From: Cotesia glomerata
Taxonomy: Eukaryota; Arthropoda; Insecta; Hymenoptera; Braconidae
Length of the DNA stretch: 64,000 bases
Direction of reading: 5' to 3'
Assembly (NCBI RefSeq): GCF_020080835.1
Contig: NC_058165.1
Coordinates: 10,981,813 to 11,045,812 of the forward strand
Part shown: piece after piece, positions 42,966 to 54,317 of the stretch
How the letters are laid out: the number at the start of each line of letters is the position of its first letter
Numbering within the stretch: the first letter of the stretch is position 1
Made by a program: the position numbers and the translations under genes
The notes under the pieces: generated by a model
Database searches by the model: none
What the model was told of the DNA's origin: nothing
What the model saw: the letters and a program-made list of their open reading frames with translations, nothing else

Positions 42966-44189
42966 GTTAGATTTAGATTTTAGATTTAGATTGGTGTTTT
43001 ATTATGCCAAGGCACAAGCTGAATGGCAAATTTTAAGTACATGATACAAGTATAAAATATTTAAAATTAAATACTAGTAAAAAATGAGAATACATAATAA
43101 TGATCATAATTATAAAGTGTAAAAAACAATATAAGATATAAGATAGATTCAACTGAAAACTCCTATCACTATACACAAGATCTCACTACTTATTTACTCT
43201 TTAACAATTTTTCAAAAAATTAGTGATATTATAATTAACAATAATATGATAATATGGCTTAATATGATAATATGGCTTGATAAATTAATAATTTTAATGA
43301 TCTAAGCTAAGCACCATCAGACAATTTATATTAATAGTCCAAGATTAACAAATAGTCAAAGACTTTACTTTTAAACACTTTCAAGCTGCTTGAATTTACA
43401 ATTTAACTAGGTAACTCTTCCCACATCTTTATGACCGAAACCAGAAAAGATTTCTCTGAGTAAGTTGTTGAATAATTTGGCATTTTGAAGCAAGTATGTT
43501 TTTTAACTGAAAGTCTCTCAGATCTTCTGAGATCAGTATCTTCAGTGAACAGATCACGTAGATATATAGGTTGACCCTCATTCAATAACTTGGAGAAAAA
43601 ACACACCATGTAATAAAACCTGTGACATTTGACTGATAACTAACCCAGGTTACGGCGATGTGGAGTGATGTGTTCATTTTTTTTGAGGTTAAAGATGAAC
43701 CTTATCGAAGAGTTTAATGCACGTTGCAATTTGAGATTATTTTCAGATGTACAATCAATAAGCACTATGCTGCAATAATCGATAAGGGGTAGAATAGCTG
43801 CTGAGACTAATAGCTTTCTGATTTCTACAATGAAGATGTTCTTACGGATTTTCAGACTATGAAGTGAAGAATTTGTTTTCTTGCATATCAATGAAACATG
43901 ATTGTTCCAAGATAGGTTTTGGCTCAAGTTTAATCCCAAACACTTTGCTGATTTTTGACGTAGGGGATGGCGACACCATCAACTACAATTGGGGGTATCT
44001 CGATAAAATCCAATTTCCTCAATTTACTACTTGAGCCTAAGACTATAGCCTTTGTCTTGGTTAAATTTAGTTCTAAATCGTGCTCTCTCGCCCAGTTGGC
44101 GATTTCTTGAGCATCAGTTAGGTAGCCAAATTCGGACCTAATGAGGTTTAGATAGTCACCAGCAAGTGTGGTTTCTAAATCACCGCCTA
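42966..44189 (-). pseudogene. Non-LTR retrotransposon 3' fragment (RT thumb and C-terminus), with TTTAGA-repeat 3' end
   Basis: On the minus strand three consecutive frames (44202-43930, 43939-43640, 43609-43403) form one protein with frameshifts. They contain LELNLTKTKAIVLGSS, a CLGLNLSQNLSW-type motif, LLVSAAILPLIDYCSIVL, FIFNLKKNEHITPHRR, and a C-terminal MWEELP. This is the region following YADD in CR1/Jockey-group elements. The 3' UTR ends with AAAACACCAATCTAAATCTA, a short tandem tail and not poly(A). The 5' side is cut by a CCCGACTAG element near 44190. Confidence 0.8.
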
Positions 44190-44334
44190 ATTCGGAAGCC
44201 AAGTTAGGCCCAAACTCGCAACTGCGTTACATCCCAAACTTCGGTCTGGTTTGGATGCCTTACCTACCGCAAGTTTGAAATTCGGCATGCCTAACTTGCG
44301 CCGAATCATTGCCTCACTGAAATTTCTAGTCGGG
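44190..44334 (-). repeat. CCCGACTAGAAATTTC element end
   Basis: On the minus strand it begins CCCCGACTAGAAATTTCAGT, GAGGCAATGATTCGG, matching the start at 28664. The central 113-bp units are absent. Confidence 0.75.
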
Positions 44335-44676
44335 GTGGCGTGTATACTATTTTTCTCCTCGACAGAGGTGGAAAGCGGCATTTTCGTTTAGCGCAGCGGG
44401 ACGAAAGTTGATACTTTCCACCCGAAAGTGAGAAAAAAAAATTTCTTATATAGAAATCATACATATGAAAACAGGAATTTCCTCAAAATTTTGTCCCTTA
44501 AAACAAATTAGTTTCGAAGTAATGATTTTTTTAATTTTAAAAGAATTTTGAAAGAAAAATTCTTGATTCGAAAGTAAATTTTTTTAGTCCAAGAAAATAT
44601 TAAGATTGACTAGAAATTTCTCGAATGAAGTTAAATTTTCTTAGCGCAAGAAATTTTTTTTCTTTATGTAATTTTT
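44335..44676. other. Short GC-richer motif then AT-rich spacer
   Basis: GTATACTATTTTTCTCCTCG to TTTCCACCCGAAAGTGAG (44341-44430) resembles patches near 27,759 and 28,570. The remainder is AT-rich with no gene. Confidence 0.35.
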
Positions 44677-44855
44677 AACTTCCCGCCAAAAAAATTGAAA
44701 ATTTTCATAAATCAGGAAGTTATTAGTTTTACCCCGTTTTGCAAAAATCGAGTTTTCATCAGATCTCGACGTTTTCAGGTCACAGGAAGCTTCCCTGACT
44801 ATTCCCGCGATGGTGTCCATGCGGCTGTATGTATGTATGTATGTATGTGTGTGTG

Positions 44856-44870
<15 letters not shown>
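44677..44870 (+). repeat. (TG)n-core dispersed repeat, copy 5, left half (continues at 50007)
   Basis: AACTTCCCGCCAAAAAAATT, the CGAGTTTTCATCAGATCTCG block and GACTATTCCCGCGATGGTGT, then (GTAT)n and (TG)n ending exactly where the R1-like copy 3 poly(T) begins at 44871. Confidence 0.92.
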
Positions 44871-44886
<16 letters not shown>

Positions 44887-45137
44887 TTTTTTTTTTCTCT
44901 TTAGGGGGGGGGAATCCTTTTTACGGATTCCAGGCATAGCTTTTTGGCCTGGATATGTGGCGACTCGACGCAGCGTCATACTGAAACTCGACGCTGACGC
45001 CCCTACCCACTAAACCCTAAAACCCCTTTCTCTGCTATCCTCTGATCCCCCATGGTACCGCCGTAAGGCATTTCTTCGCGGGGGGAGGAATTAGCTGCCG
45101 CTCTTCCTTCTGGTGGCTAAGATGTTATTTCTTCCTT

Positions 45138-48113
45138 CTAGATTCTGTCTTTCGCTCTTTTCCTCTCAATGGATCGCAACTCGGTAAGCACTTTTGTAGC
45201 AAAAGTGCTTGTGACGTTCCAGGCAGCTTCTGATGACAGCATTGCTGCTACTATTGTTTCTGGTTGGATTTTCCTCTTCAGGATATTCTCCAGCTCATCT
45301 CGCTGTGGGTAAAAACGTGGGCACTCAAAGAAAACGTGCTCTGCATCTTCATTGACTCCTGAGCAGGACGGGCACTCCGGGGAATCATCATGCTTGAAGC
45401 GGTGGAGATACGCTCGGAAACAGCCGTGTCCTGATAACATCTGTGTAAGATAATAGTTGACCTCACCGTGACTCCGGTTCAGCCAAACGTTGATCCTTGG
45501 TATGAGACGATGCGTCCACCTACCCTTCACTGTGGCATCCCACTGTAGTTGCCATCTACTTATGCTCCTCTGCCGCTCTTCTGTTCCAAGCTCCTCAGCG
45601 CTTAGTGTGGTCGACTTCTTTCGTTGGTAAAGGATCCGTCTTTCCTCAGCTAAAACTCTGAGAGGCAAAGTTCCGGAGATGACACACACTGCTTCCATAG
45701 ATATTGTGCGGAAGGCACTTGCTACTCTTTAGGCACTCAGACGGTAGACTGGTCCAGCCTTTCTCCATGATTCTTGCTTTTCTAGTGCGTCCGCCCAGAT
45801 AGATATTCCGTAAGTGAGCACTGATGTGACTACAGATGATAGTAGTAGTCTTCTGCTCTGCTTTTGGCCTCCGACGTTTGGCATCAGTCGTGCTAAGCTA
45901 GCTACCACTGCTGATGCTTTTGCACTCACGTGTTCGACTTGCTGCTTAAAGTTGAGTCGGGCATCAAGCATCACTCCCAGATATCGGATATATGGTTATG
46001 ATGTGATTTCTTGTTCTCCGACTTTCAGTTTTATGGTCTCTATCACTTTTCTGCTGGTAATAAGCACAGCCTCAGTCTTCTGTTTAGCCAGTTGTAGATT
46101 CATTGAATCCATCCATCGGTTAACTTTCTCAAAGGTGATACCGAACATGTGGTTTATCTCATCTAGGTGTTTCGCAACGATTACGACAGCTACATCGTCT
46201 GCATATGCAACAAGCTTGACACTTCTTGGAAGAGTCAGTCTCAGCAGGCCATCATACATGACATTCCACAGAAGTGGACCCAGAACAGAACCCTGGGGTA
46301 CACCTCCGGTAATATCATACTCTTTTGGACCATTGTTCGTGTCGTATCTCAGGATTCTGTCTGTGAAGTAGCTAGCCACTATCCTACGTAGGTATCCTGG
46401 TACGTTTTTCTCTTCCAAGGCTTGCATAATGCAGTCCCAGTTGGCGGAGTTGAAGGCATTTTTGATGTCCAAAGTGGCCACCAGGCAGTACTTCTTCGCT
46501 CCACCCTTCCATCTGATCCCTTCGATTGCCTTCTTGGCCGTTGCAACAACCAAGTTGATTGCGTCCAGGGTTGATCGTCCTTTCCGAAAACCATACTGGT
46601 TGTCTGCCAGGAGTGGATCGACAACTGCTTCTATTCTTTGGTGGATTATACGCTCAAGTATCTTACCTGCCGTGTCTAACATACAAAGTGGTCGATAAGA
46701 TGACGGTTCTTCTGGTGGCTTTTTCCCTTTTGGAAGTAGTACTAGTCGTTGCTGCTTCCACTTCCGAGGGAAAATCCCTTCCTTGAGGCATGTGTCGTAG
46801 GCGTCCAGGAACAATGATGGCACTGCTTTTATAGTTGTTTTTAAAGCAATATTGGGGACCCCGTCCAATCCCGGCGCTTTATTGTTCCCTACACGATTAC
46901 AAGCCTCCATCAGTTCTCCCTCCGTGACAGATGGAATGTCATCCATTTCATTCTGCGCTAATAGGTAGTTAAACTTGCTTTGTTCGGGAAACAACGCGTT
47001 TACGATCTTCTGTAGGAGTTGAGGACACGTGGGTGATGGCATTAGCTGGTTTTTAAGATGGGTCATGACCACCTTATACGGCCTACCCCACAGATCTCTG
47101 TCCACCTCGTTGATGAGCTCCTTCCAGCATTTTCTTTTGCTATTTTTGATGGCTTTGTTCAGGGATCGACGGGCTTTTTTGTACTCTGCGACCAGCTCCA
47201 CAGAGTTAGGTCGTCGGTAGCCACGCTGAGATATTCTTCTCTTCTGATGACACTCTTTACGAAGGGCGCTGATGTGGTCGTTCCACCAGTGAACGGAAGG
47301 TCTTGTGTTTATGCCACGTCTACGAGACATACTGGCGTCACACGCCTGGGTCACTCTTTTCATCAGGTCCTTGGTCTTCTCTTCTGCGCAGCCCGCGATT
47401 ATCTGGTCACTATTGAGAGCTACTAACAATGCCCTTGGGTCAAGAGTTTTTACCTTTCAACCAATGGTGTTAAGTTGCTTTTTAGGTCTTCTCGCGCTCT
47501 GGGCGTTTAATATTTCCCAGAGAATCGCGTTGTGGTCGCTGGCTGTGTAGGTATCCATCACCTTCCAGTTGATATTACCTCTGGTGAGGCTGCCACTGAT
47601 GAAAGTGAGATCTACAATAGAACTTGTGTCTCCTTTGGTGTAGGTTGGTGTGTCACCATTGTTGAGCAGTACTACATCTAATGTAGAAAAGGCTTCTAGT
47701 AATTCCTTTCCTCGCGCGTTTGTATTCTTGCTACCCCAGTCTACTGCCCAGGCGTTGAAGTCCCCAGCTATTGCCACTGGGTGGTAATGCTTCGCGTCCT
47801 CGGTAAGTCGATCCAGAAATGCAGTGAATTCGACAGTAGAGAGGCTAGGTGGTGCGTAACAGCTATAGAAGCGGATGCCCTCTACTGATACTGCTACAAA
47901 GCCGGCATTGCTGTTGTCGACTGCATTTTGGAAAGGGATTTTGCCACATGACCAGATGACTTTGGATGTGCTGTCAGATTCCCAGGGTTGGGTACTCAGG
48001 TGTTTATATGGCTCTGCTATCAGTACCAAGTCAAGCTCTAGTTCTCGCACGGATTGCATGAGCAGGTCATGCGCTGCCTCACAATGGTTGAGATTGAGCT
48101 GCTGTATCCTCAT
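45138..48113 (-). pseudogene. R1-clade ORF2 (copy 3), three in-frame stops
   Basis: The reading frame is continuous from the ATG at 48113-48111 (overlapping the ORF1 TGA as ATGA) to 45138, with stops at 47457-47459, 45996-45998 and 45729-45731 and no frameshift. The first replaces the Trp of a GWKV-like site, the second a Gln before PYIRYLG. All endonuclease motifs (LNLNHCEAAHDLL, AEPY, GDFNAWAVDWGS, SDHNAILW) and RT motifs (APGLDG, LDIKNAFNSANW, GGVPQGSVLGP, YADD) and the C-terminal CPSC-H-C are kept. The lack of indels suggests recent inactivation by base substitution. Confidence 0.92.
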
Positions 48114-49465
48114 GCTTGTTTGTTCGTCAACTTCTGGAGTGCATCCTGAAATAACGGGCACTTATGGGTACCGGCATGGTGGGCAACATTCTCTGCACTT
48201 TCAATCTCAGCACATAATGCACATTTGGCGGGATTTTTACAATCAGCAATCTTGTGCTCTTCTTGTCCGCACCTGATGCAAAGCTTCGACCGGTCCACCT
48301 TGCTTTTGCACTGGGATCCATGATGTCCGAAATGCCAGCATTTAAAGCATTGAATAGGTCTCTTCGTTGTCCTTATTCGGCAATTAACCCAACCAATCCG
48401 GATTTTGCTACTTCCATCCAGTAGTTTCTGTGCTGTTGCTGCTGGTAGAATTACTGTGGCAATTTGAGTACCTCTATAGGCCTTACGGATCTTGATTGCC
48501 TCTAGTGGTATCTCACAGCCATCTCCAGCTTCCTCCTGTAGGGCACCCTGGATGTGATCCTTAGTTGTGTCTTCATCGACGTCTCGGATCTCAATTACCT
48601 CCTGTGGTCCTTTGCAGGTTACTTTTGCGTCTTCTTTCAGAATGTCTGCAATGGTCTTTCTCAATGTTTGGCCTTTGTCGGTGCTCTTCCTCGAAAGAGT
48701 TATCAGCACATCTCCAGCATTGGTCTTATGGATCTTCTCTACCGTACTGCGGACCTGGTCGTCAGGGACGTCCTGTTTTATTCGACGCAGGATCTCGGCG
48801 TACTTTGCTTTCTCTGTCAGCCGAATGATGAGGGCATCCGGTCTGATCCATTTCCGCGGTTTCTTTCGCTTGGGTTCAGGTCGGGGCTCCTTTGACGTCT
48901 GTTTTGAGAGCATCTCTTTCTTCTGTCGCTTTAGCTCTTGCTTGGACTGAACTTTTTGCCAGACTGACGCTTTTTCCTGTTCGTCGCTTCGCCCTGCCGC
49001 TCCTTGTGGAGGGCTTTTCTTCAAATCCTTTTTCTTCATGGCTTGGCTGATTGTTGGGTCAGGAGAAGGTCGATTTTTTCTCTTACCTGACTTGTTGCTG
49101 GCTTCACTTTTGTCTTCCGCGACTGATTCACCGTCACCTTCAGCTCCGGTGTCCATTGCTTCGTCAATCACGTCGATAGCCTGACAGTCTTTCTCCGGTG
49201 TAGCATGGGATATGCGCTGCAATGATGAGCGCCACTCCTCGTCCAGCTTCTCAAACCTTTGAAGGGCGTTAGTTACACTAGTCATCTTGGATTTAATCTC
49301 TTTGTGAATGTTGACCTTTGGTTGAACAAAATCATTCAACTCACTGATCAGCTTTTCAAGGCGTTTGAGCGCTTGCGAACGCTTCATTTCAGCGCTTGCG
49401 TCAATCGCTGCTTGTTGGGCATGTAGCCCGTTTCCACTTTTGTTTGTTTCCTTTGAATTACTCAT
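48110..49465 (-). CDS. R1-clade ORF1 (gag-like RNA-binding protein), intact
   Basis: A 451-aa frame from the ATG at 49465. Residues about 25-90 have heptad-like Leu/Ile spacing (a probable coiled coil for self-association). An acidic stretch near 95-120 is followed by several basic, nuclear-import-like clusters between 125 and 205 (KRKNR, KKKDLKK, KRKKPRK). A conserved middle domain occupies about 207-365. Three zinc knuckles end the protein: 373-386 (CFKCWHFGHHGSQC), 396-409 (CIRCGQEEHKIADC) and 415-436 (CALC...H...C). The protein should coat element RNA and guide the RNP to its target. The stop TGA at 48110-48112 overlaps the ORF2 ATG. It is the only complete ORF1 in the window. Confidence 0.93.
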   Translation of the reverse strand: MSNSKETNKSGNGLHAQQAAIDASAEMKRSQALKRLEKLISELNDFVQPKVNIHKEIKSKMTSVTNALQRFEKLDEEWRSSLQRISHATPEKDCQAIDVIDEAMDTGAEGDGESVAEDKSEASNKSGKRKNRPSPDPTISQAMKKKDLKKSPPQGAAGRSDEQEKASVWQKVQSKQELKRQKKEMLSKQTSKEPRPEPKRKKPRKWIRPDALIIRLTEKAKYAEILRRIKQDVPDDQVRSTVEKIHKTNAGDVLITLSRKSTDKGQTLRKTIADILKEDAKVTCKGPQEVIEIRDVDEDTTKDHIQGALQEEAGDGCEIPLEAIKIRKAYRGTQIATVILPAATAQKLLDGSSKIRIGWVNCRIRTTKRPIQCFKCWHFGHHGSQCKSKVDRSKLCIRCGQEEHKIADCKNPAKCALCAEIESAENVAHHAGTHKCPLFQDALQKLTNKQA

Positions 49466-50004
49466 ACTTTTTAATTTACCAGCGCATCGTACGGAGTGGA
49501 GCGGGTTGCCATAACTAGGAACGGGTGTACCCTCGGAGATAGTACTCCTACCCCAGTTCCCTGAGGCCTAGCCGACACTTAGCCAGTCCCGGAATACACG
49601 GACGGACTAGAATCGCTCGGAGCGGTGAAGATTCCGATCTCTAACACTCACTGCGTACTCCCTGATCAAAGCCCGAAGTGGCTGGCTCCTGATCCACTGC
49701 TGCAACTTACACCTCGGTAGAGCAAGCTCACATCAGCCGTGGCCTGCATCGTCGGAAACTACGATACAGGTTCCGGTCACTCCCAGTGGGTCACAGCAGA
49801 TAACGATCGTCTTGTTAGGTCAGTTAGTGCGACCAACCCATTAAAGGGGAGTTTTGTCCACGGGAGCGTATTTTGTTTGGTTATTTTGCTTGGCTCCTAC
49901 CCGCTGTACCTCATCAACTAAGAGATTACGTGTCATCCAAGGACAGCGAGCGGTCTCCCATCCACTCGGGGAGACGCGCCCGATAGCAGTATCTCTTCTG
50001 CCCC

Positions 50005-50006
<2 letters not shown>
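49466..50006 (-). other. 5' UTR of R1-like copy 3
   Basis: About 540 bp, markedly more GC-rich than the surroundings, between the (TG)n boundary and the ORF1 ATG. No long frame. It should contain the internal promoter normally found at the 5' end of such elements, but I see no motif I can name with confidence. The other two copies lack it. Confidence 0.6.
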
Positions 50007-50044
<38 letters not shown>

Positions 50045-50638
50045 AAACCTCTTATAACTTTTGAAAGGTTCAACCGATTTCATCGCGGTTGGTGCCATTC
50101 GAAAGGGCTTCGTTAAACTTAGATTACCCTTAAATTTGAACCGATTCGGACCGATAGATTTTGAGAAATTTGGAGAAATCTAAAAAAAATAGGAAAAAAA
50201 TGTTTTTCAGAAGTGGTTTTTTTTGGAATATCTTTTAAACGGCTATACTGATCGATTCCAAAAACTAATCAGCTCTCAACCTTGAAAAACCACGTCGATC
50301 GCCTCCAATCCGATCAAAATCGGTTGATTCGTTCGAGAGATATCGTGAACGAGAGAAAACCGAAAAAAGTGTTTTTTCGGAGTTACTCCGAAATTTTTAG
50401 TTTGACCAATTGAAACTTAGAAATTCTTTATGAGACTTAAAAAACTGCGTAGAATGCCGTCAACTGCGTAAAAATCGGTTCATTTATTCAAAAGTTATTG
50501 CGATTTTAAAATTCAAAAAATAGAGTTCTATGAAACTTCTATCAGACTTTTGAGCTCAAAAAAAACGGCTATGTATTAACGGAATCAGTGGGAAGTTGCA
50601 GGGATGGCCTTTAGGGTCAACCGTTTTTCTAATTTTTT
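50007..50638 (+). repeat. (TG)n-core dispersed repeat, copy 5, right half
   Basis: (TG)n at 50007-50040, then TATGTAAACCTCTTATAACT, ACCGATC modules, and the terminal GTGGGAAGTTGCAGGGATGG with CAACCGTTTTTCTAATTTTT. It completes the left half at 44677-44870. Confidence 0.92.
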
Positions 50639-50787
50639 ATAGTTTAATTTGGTATCATCAGAAAGGTCTTGATTAATATTAATGTCTTTTGGTTTTATAT
50701 AATTTTTAGTAGTCAATTTTTTATGTAAAGTTTTTGGAGAAGTTTTTAATAGTAGGGGAACCTGGGGCACGACGGCCCCCCTCAAAA

Positions 50788-50789
<2 letters not shown>
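50639..50789. repeat. Short spacer with GGGGCACGACGGCCCCCC MITE end
   Basis: GGGGAACCTGGGGCACGACG, GCCCCCCTCAAAAATT at 50756-50790 matches the ends at 60114 and 62420. The first 110 bp are AT-rich and unassigned. Confidence 0.6.
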
Positions 50790-50864
<75 letters not shown>

Positions 50865-51766
50865 AAACCTCTTATAACTTTTGAACGGTTCGGCCGATCG
50901 GATCAAAATGGGTGGCGATCCAAAGAGTGTCATTGCCATTAAATTTCGTAAAAATTTTAATCGATTCGGTTCGCTAGATTTAGAGAAATCTCAAAAATAA
51001 AATTTTCAAAAAATCGTTTTCTTGGAATAACTTCTAAACGGCTTCACCGATCAATTCCAAAAACTAATCAGCTCTTAAGCTTAAAAAACCACGTCGATTG
51101 CCACCAGTCCTATCAAAATCTATTAATTCGTTCGAGAGTTATCGAAAACGAAAAATTTCGAAAAAAGTGTTTTTTTCACATAACTTCGAGATTTCTTTTT
51201 GGATCATTTTTGACAAAATGGAATAATTATTAGAGCTCAAAAATCACGTCGATCGCCACCAAGAACGTGAAAATTGGTTGATTGGTTCGTGAGTTATCGT
51301 TGTCGAAAAAATTCGGAAAAAGTGAATTTTTCAAATTTTTCTAAGATTTTCGGTTCGATCAGTTTGTGTTCAAAAGTATATCATAGATTTTGAAAAAGTG
51401 CGTGGAATACTGCCAACTGCGTGAAAATCGATGTATTCATTTAGAAATTATTGCAGTTTGAAAATTCAAAAATTACTCTTGTATCAAACTTCTATCAGTC
51501 TTTTGAGCTCGAAGAGCTCAAAAGCATACAAAAGCTCTTTCTTTGAGCTTGAGGAGCTCAAAATAACACACAAATTGTATTTTTGAGCTCAAAAGCTTAG
51601 AACAGTTAACTCTATGAGTTCGGAGAGCTTGAAATAACATTTAAATTAGATTTTTAAACTCGAAGAGCTCAGAAACTTCATAAGTGCAATTCCAAGCGTT
51701 TAGGTATGGAATTGGCGGGAAGTTGCAGGGATGGACTTTAGGGTCAACCGTTTTCCAGATTTTTTT
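50790..51766 (+). repeat. (TG)n-core dispersed repeat, copy 6, right half
   Basis: (TG)n at 50790-50860 directly after the MITE end, then the usual right half to GGAAGTTGCAGGGATGGACT and AACCGTTTTCCAGATTTTT. It contains several GAGCTCGAAGAGCTC palindromes near 51508-51670. Confidence 0.9.
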
Positions 51767-51919
51767 TTAACTTCCTGCTAAGAAAAATTGAAAATTTTTA
51801 AAAATTTGGGAACTTATTGGTTTCACCCCGTTCTGTGAAAATCGAGTTTTCATCAGATCTTGACGTTTTAAGGTCACAGGAAGTTTCCCTGACTATTCCC
51901 GCGGTGGTGTCCGTGCGGC

Positions 51920-51983
<64 letters not shown>

Positions 51984-52938
51984 CCTCTTATAACTTTTGA
52001 ATGGCTCAAGCGATCGGATGGACATAGGTGGTGATCCAAAGAGTATCATTACCATTAGATTTCGTAGAATTTTGAATCGATTTGGTTCGCTAGATTTTGA
52101 GCAATCTCAAAAATAAACTTTTTATTAATTTTATCAACCGTGATTTTATTATAATTCTTCTAACCCGTTATCACCGTTGAAATTAGATTTATACTAGCAT
52201 AAAAATGACCGAATAGGTGATGACGGGTTAGAAGACTCAAAAATAATGTAGAAAAAAATTGTTTTTTTAGAATAACTTCTAAACGGCATCACCGATCAAT
52301 TAAAAAAATTAATCCGCTTTTAAGCTTGAAAAATCACGTCGATTGCCACCAGTCCCGTTAAAATCGGTTGATTCGTTCGAGAGTTATCGAAATCAAAAAT
52401 TTCGAAAAAAGTGTTTTTTTACATAACTACGACATTTTTTTTTGGATTGTTTTTGATGAAATAAAATTTTTAGAGCCCGAACAACACGTCGGACGCTGCC
52501 AAGAACGTGAAAATCGGTTGATTTGCTCGTGAGTTATCGTTGTCGAAAAAATTCAGAAAAAGTGAATTTTTCAAATTTCTCCAAAATTTTCGGTTTGATC
52601 ACTTTGTGTTTGAAAGTTTATGATAGAACTTGAAAAACTGCGTGGAATGACGCCGACCGCGAGAAAATCGGTTGATTCATTCAAAAGTTATTGCGGTTCG
52701 AAAGTTCAAAAAATATTGTTCTATGAAACTTCTATCAGACTTTTGAGCTCGAAGAGCTCAAAAGCATAAAAAAGTTATCTCTTTAAGCTAGGAGAACTCA
52801 AAATAACACATAAATTGTATTTTTGAGCTCGAAGAGCTCAAAAACGTCATAAGTGCAATTTTAAGCGCTTAGATATGGAATTAGCGGGAAGTTGCAGGGA
52901 TGGCCTTTAGGGTCAACCGTTTTCCAGATTTTTTTTTT
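51767..52938 (+). repeat. (TG)n-core dispersed repeat, copy 7, complete, head-to-tail with copy 6
   Basis: Begins TTAACTTCCTGCTAAG right after copy 6. (TG)n at 51924-51980, three diverged ACCGATCAATT/AATCGGTTGATTCGTTCG modules, palindromes, and the terminal GCGGGAAGTTGCAGGGATGG with CAACCGTTTTCCAGATTTTT. An unusual insert TCTAACCCGTTATCACCG near 52157-52225 is partly inverted (GTGATGACGGGTTAGA). Confidence 0.9.
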
Positions 52939-53372
52939 GAGCAAAAACACGAACAACGCTGATTTTCACGGAGGAAATTCTCTGCTTTTCGATTAAGCTG
53001 CTTATTTTCTGCTACAAATAACTGAAAAGTTAGTAGATTTTCTTGTATAGAAAATACTTCTTCAAAGTTTATAAACAGTCGGCCTATATCACCTTGTAAA
53101 AATTATTTTATTTAATAAAAATACTCTTATAGTACAATGATTAATTTAGATCAATTTTGTTTTAAGTCATATATATCAAACTACTTGTTATTTTTCTCAG
53201 GAAATTCTGGAATCATTAAAATAGGATGCAGGGATGGTATTGGATCTTTTCATAAAGTGGGGAGTTATCAATAATTCGGATTATGAGAGGTCTGGAAAGA
53301 AATTATTGGTGTTATTATCTTTGATGACAAACTACCCTTTGAATAATATTCATGTTATAAAAGATTTAAAAA
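52939..53372. other. Unique spacer, weak exon-like signal
   Basis: A TTTTTCTCAG acceptor-like end at about 53199 precedes an open frame from 53234, but an upstream stop and overlap with the next repeat argue against a real exon. No homology recognised. Confidence 0.3.
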
Positions 53373-54260
53373 AATCTGGAAAACGGTTGACCCTAAAGGT
53401 CATCCCTGCAACTTCCCGCCAATTCCATACCTAAACGCTTGAAATTGCACTTATGACGTTTCTGAGCTCTTCGAGCTTAAAAATCTAATTTAAATGTTAT
53501 TTCAAGCTCTCCGAGCTCATAGAGTTAACTGTTCTAAGCTTTTGAGCTCAAAAATACAATTTGTGTGTTATTTTGAGCTCCTCAAGCTCAAAAAAATAGC
53601 TTTTGTATGCTTTTGAGCTCTTCGAGCTCAAAAGACTGATAGAAGTTTAATACAACAGTAATTTTTGAATTTTCAAACTGCATTAATTTCTAAATGAATA
53701 AATCGATTTTCACGCGGTTGGCAGTATTCCACGCAATTTTTCAGAATCTATGATATACTTTTGAACACAAACTGATCGAACCGAAAATCTTATAAAAATT
53801 TGAAAAATTCACTTTTCCCGAATTTTTTCGACAACGATAACTCACGAACCAATCAACCAATTTTCACGTTCTTGGTGGCGATCGACGTGATTTTTGAGCT
53901 CTAATAATTATTCCATTTTGTCAAAAATGATCCAAAAAGAAATCTCGAAGTTATGTGAAAAAAACACTTTTTTCGAAATTTTTCGTTTTCGATAACTCTC
54001 GAACGAATTAATAGATTTTGATGGGACTGGTGGCAATCGACGTGGTTTTTTAAGCTTAAGAGCTGATTAGTTTTTGGAATTGATCGGTAAAGCCGTTTAG
54101 AAGTTATTCCAAGAAAACGATTTTTCGAAAACTTTATTTCTCAAAATCTAGCGAACCGAATCGATTCAAATTTTCACGAAATTTAATGGCAATGATACTC
54201 TTTGGATCGCCACCTATTTCGATCCGATCGGCCGAGCCGTTCAAAAGTTATAAGAGGTTT

Positions 54261-54317
<57 letters not shown>

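Larger units (their letters stand above)
44871..50006 (-). mobile_element. R1-clade non-LTR retrotransposon, copy 3 (near full length), inside a (TG)n-core repeat
   Basis: Poly(A), seen as T at 44871-44896, follows (TG)n; the 5' end at about 50006 (GCCCCGA) adjoins (TG)n. Total about 5.1 kb with 5' UTR (49466-50006), complete ORF1, ORF2 with three stops, and the same 3' UTR as the other copies. The flanking left and right halves of the interrupted repeat are both present, so the insertion point within the TG core is clear. Confidence 0.93.

Noticed and set aside
53234..53434. 66-aa frame after a TTTTTCTCAG acceptor-like site
   Set aside because: The frame upstream contains a stop and its end runs into the conserved terminus of a dispersed repeat.
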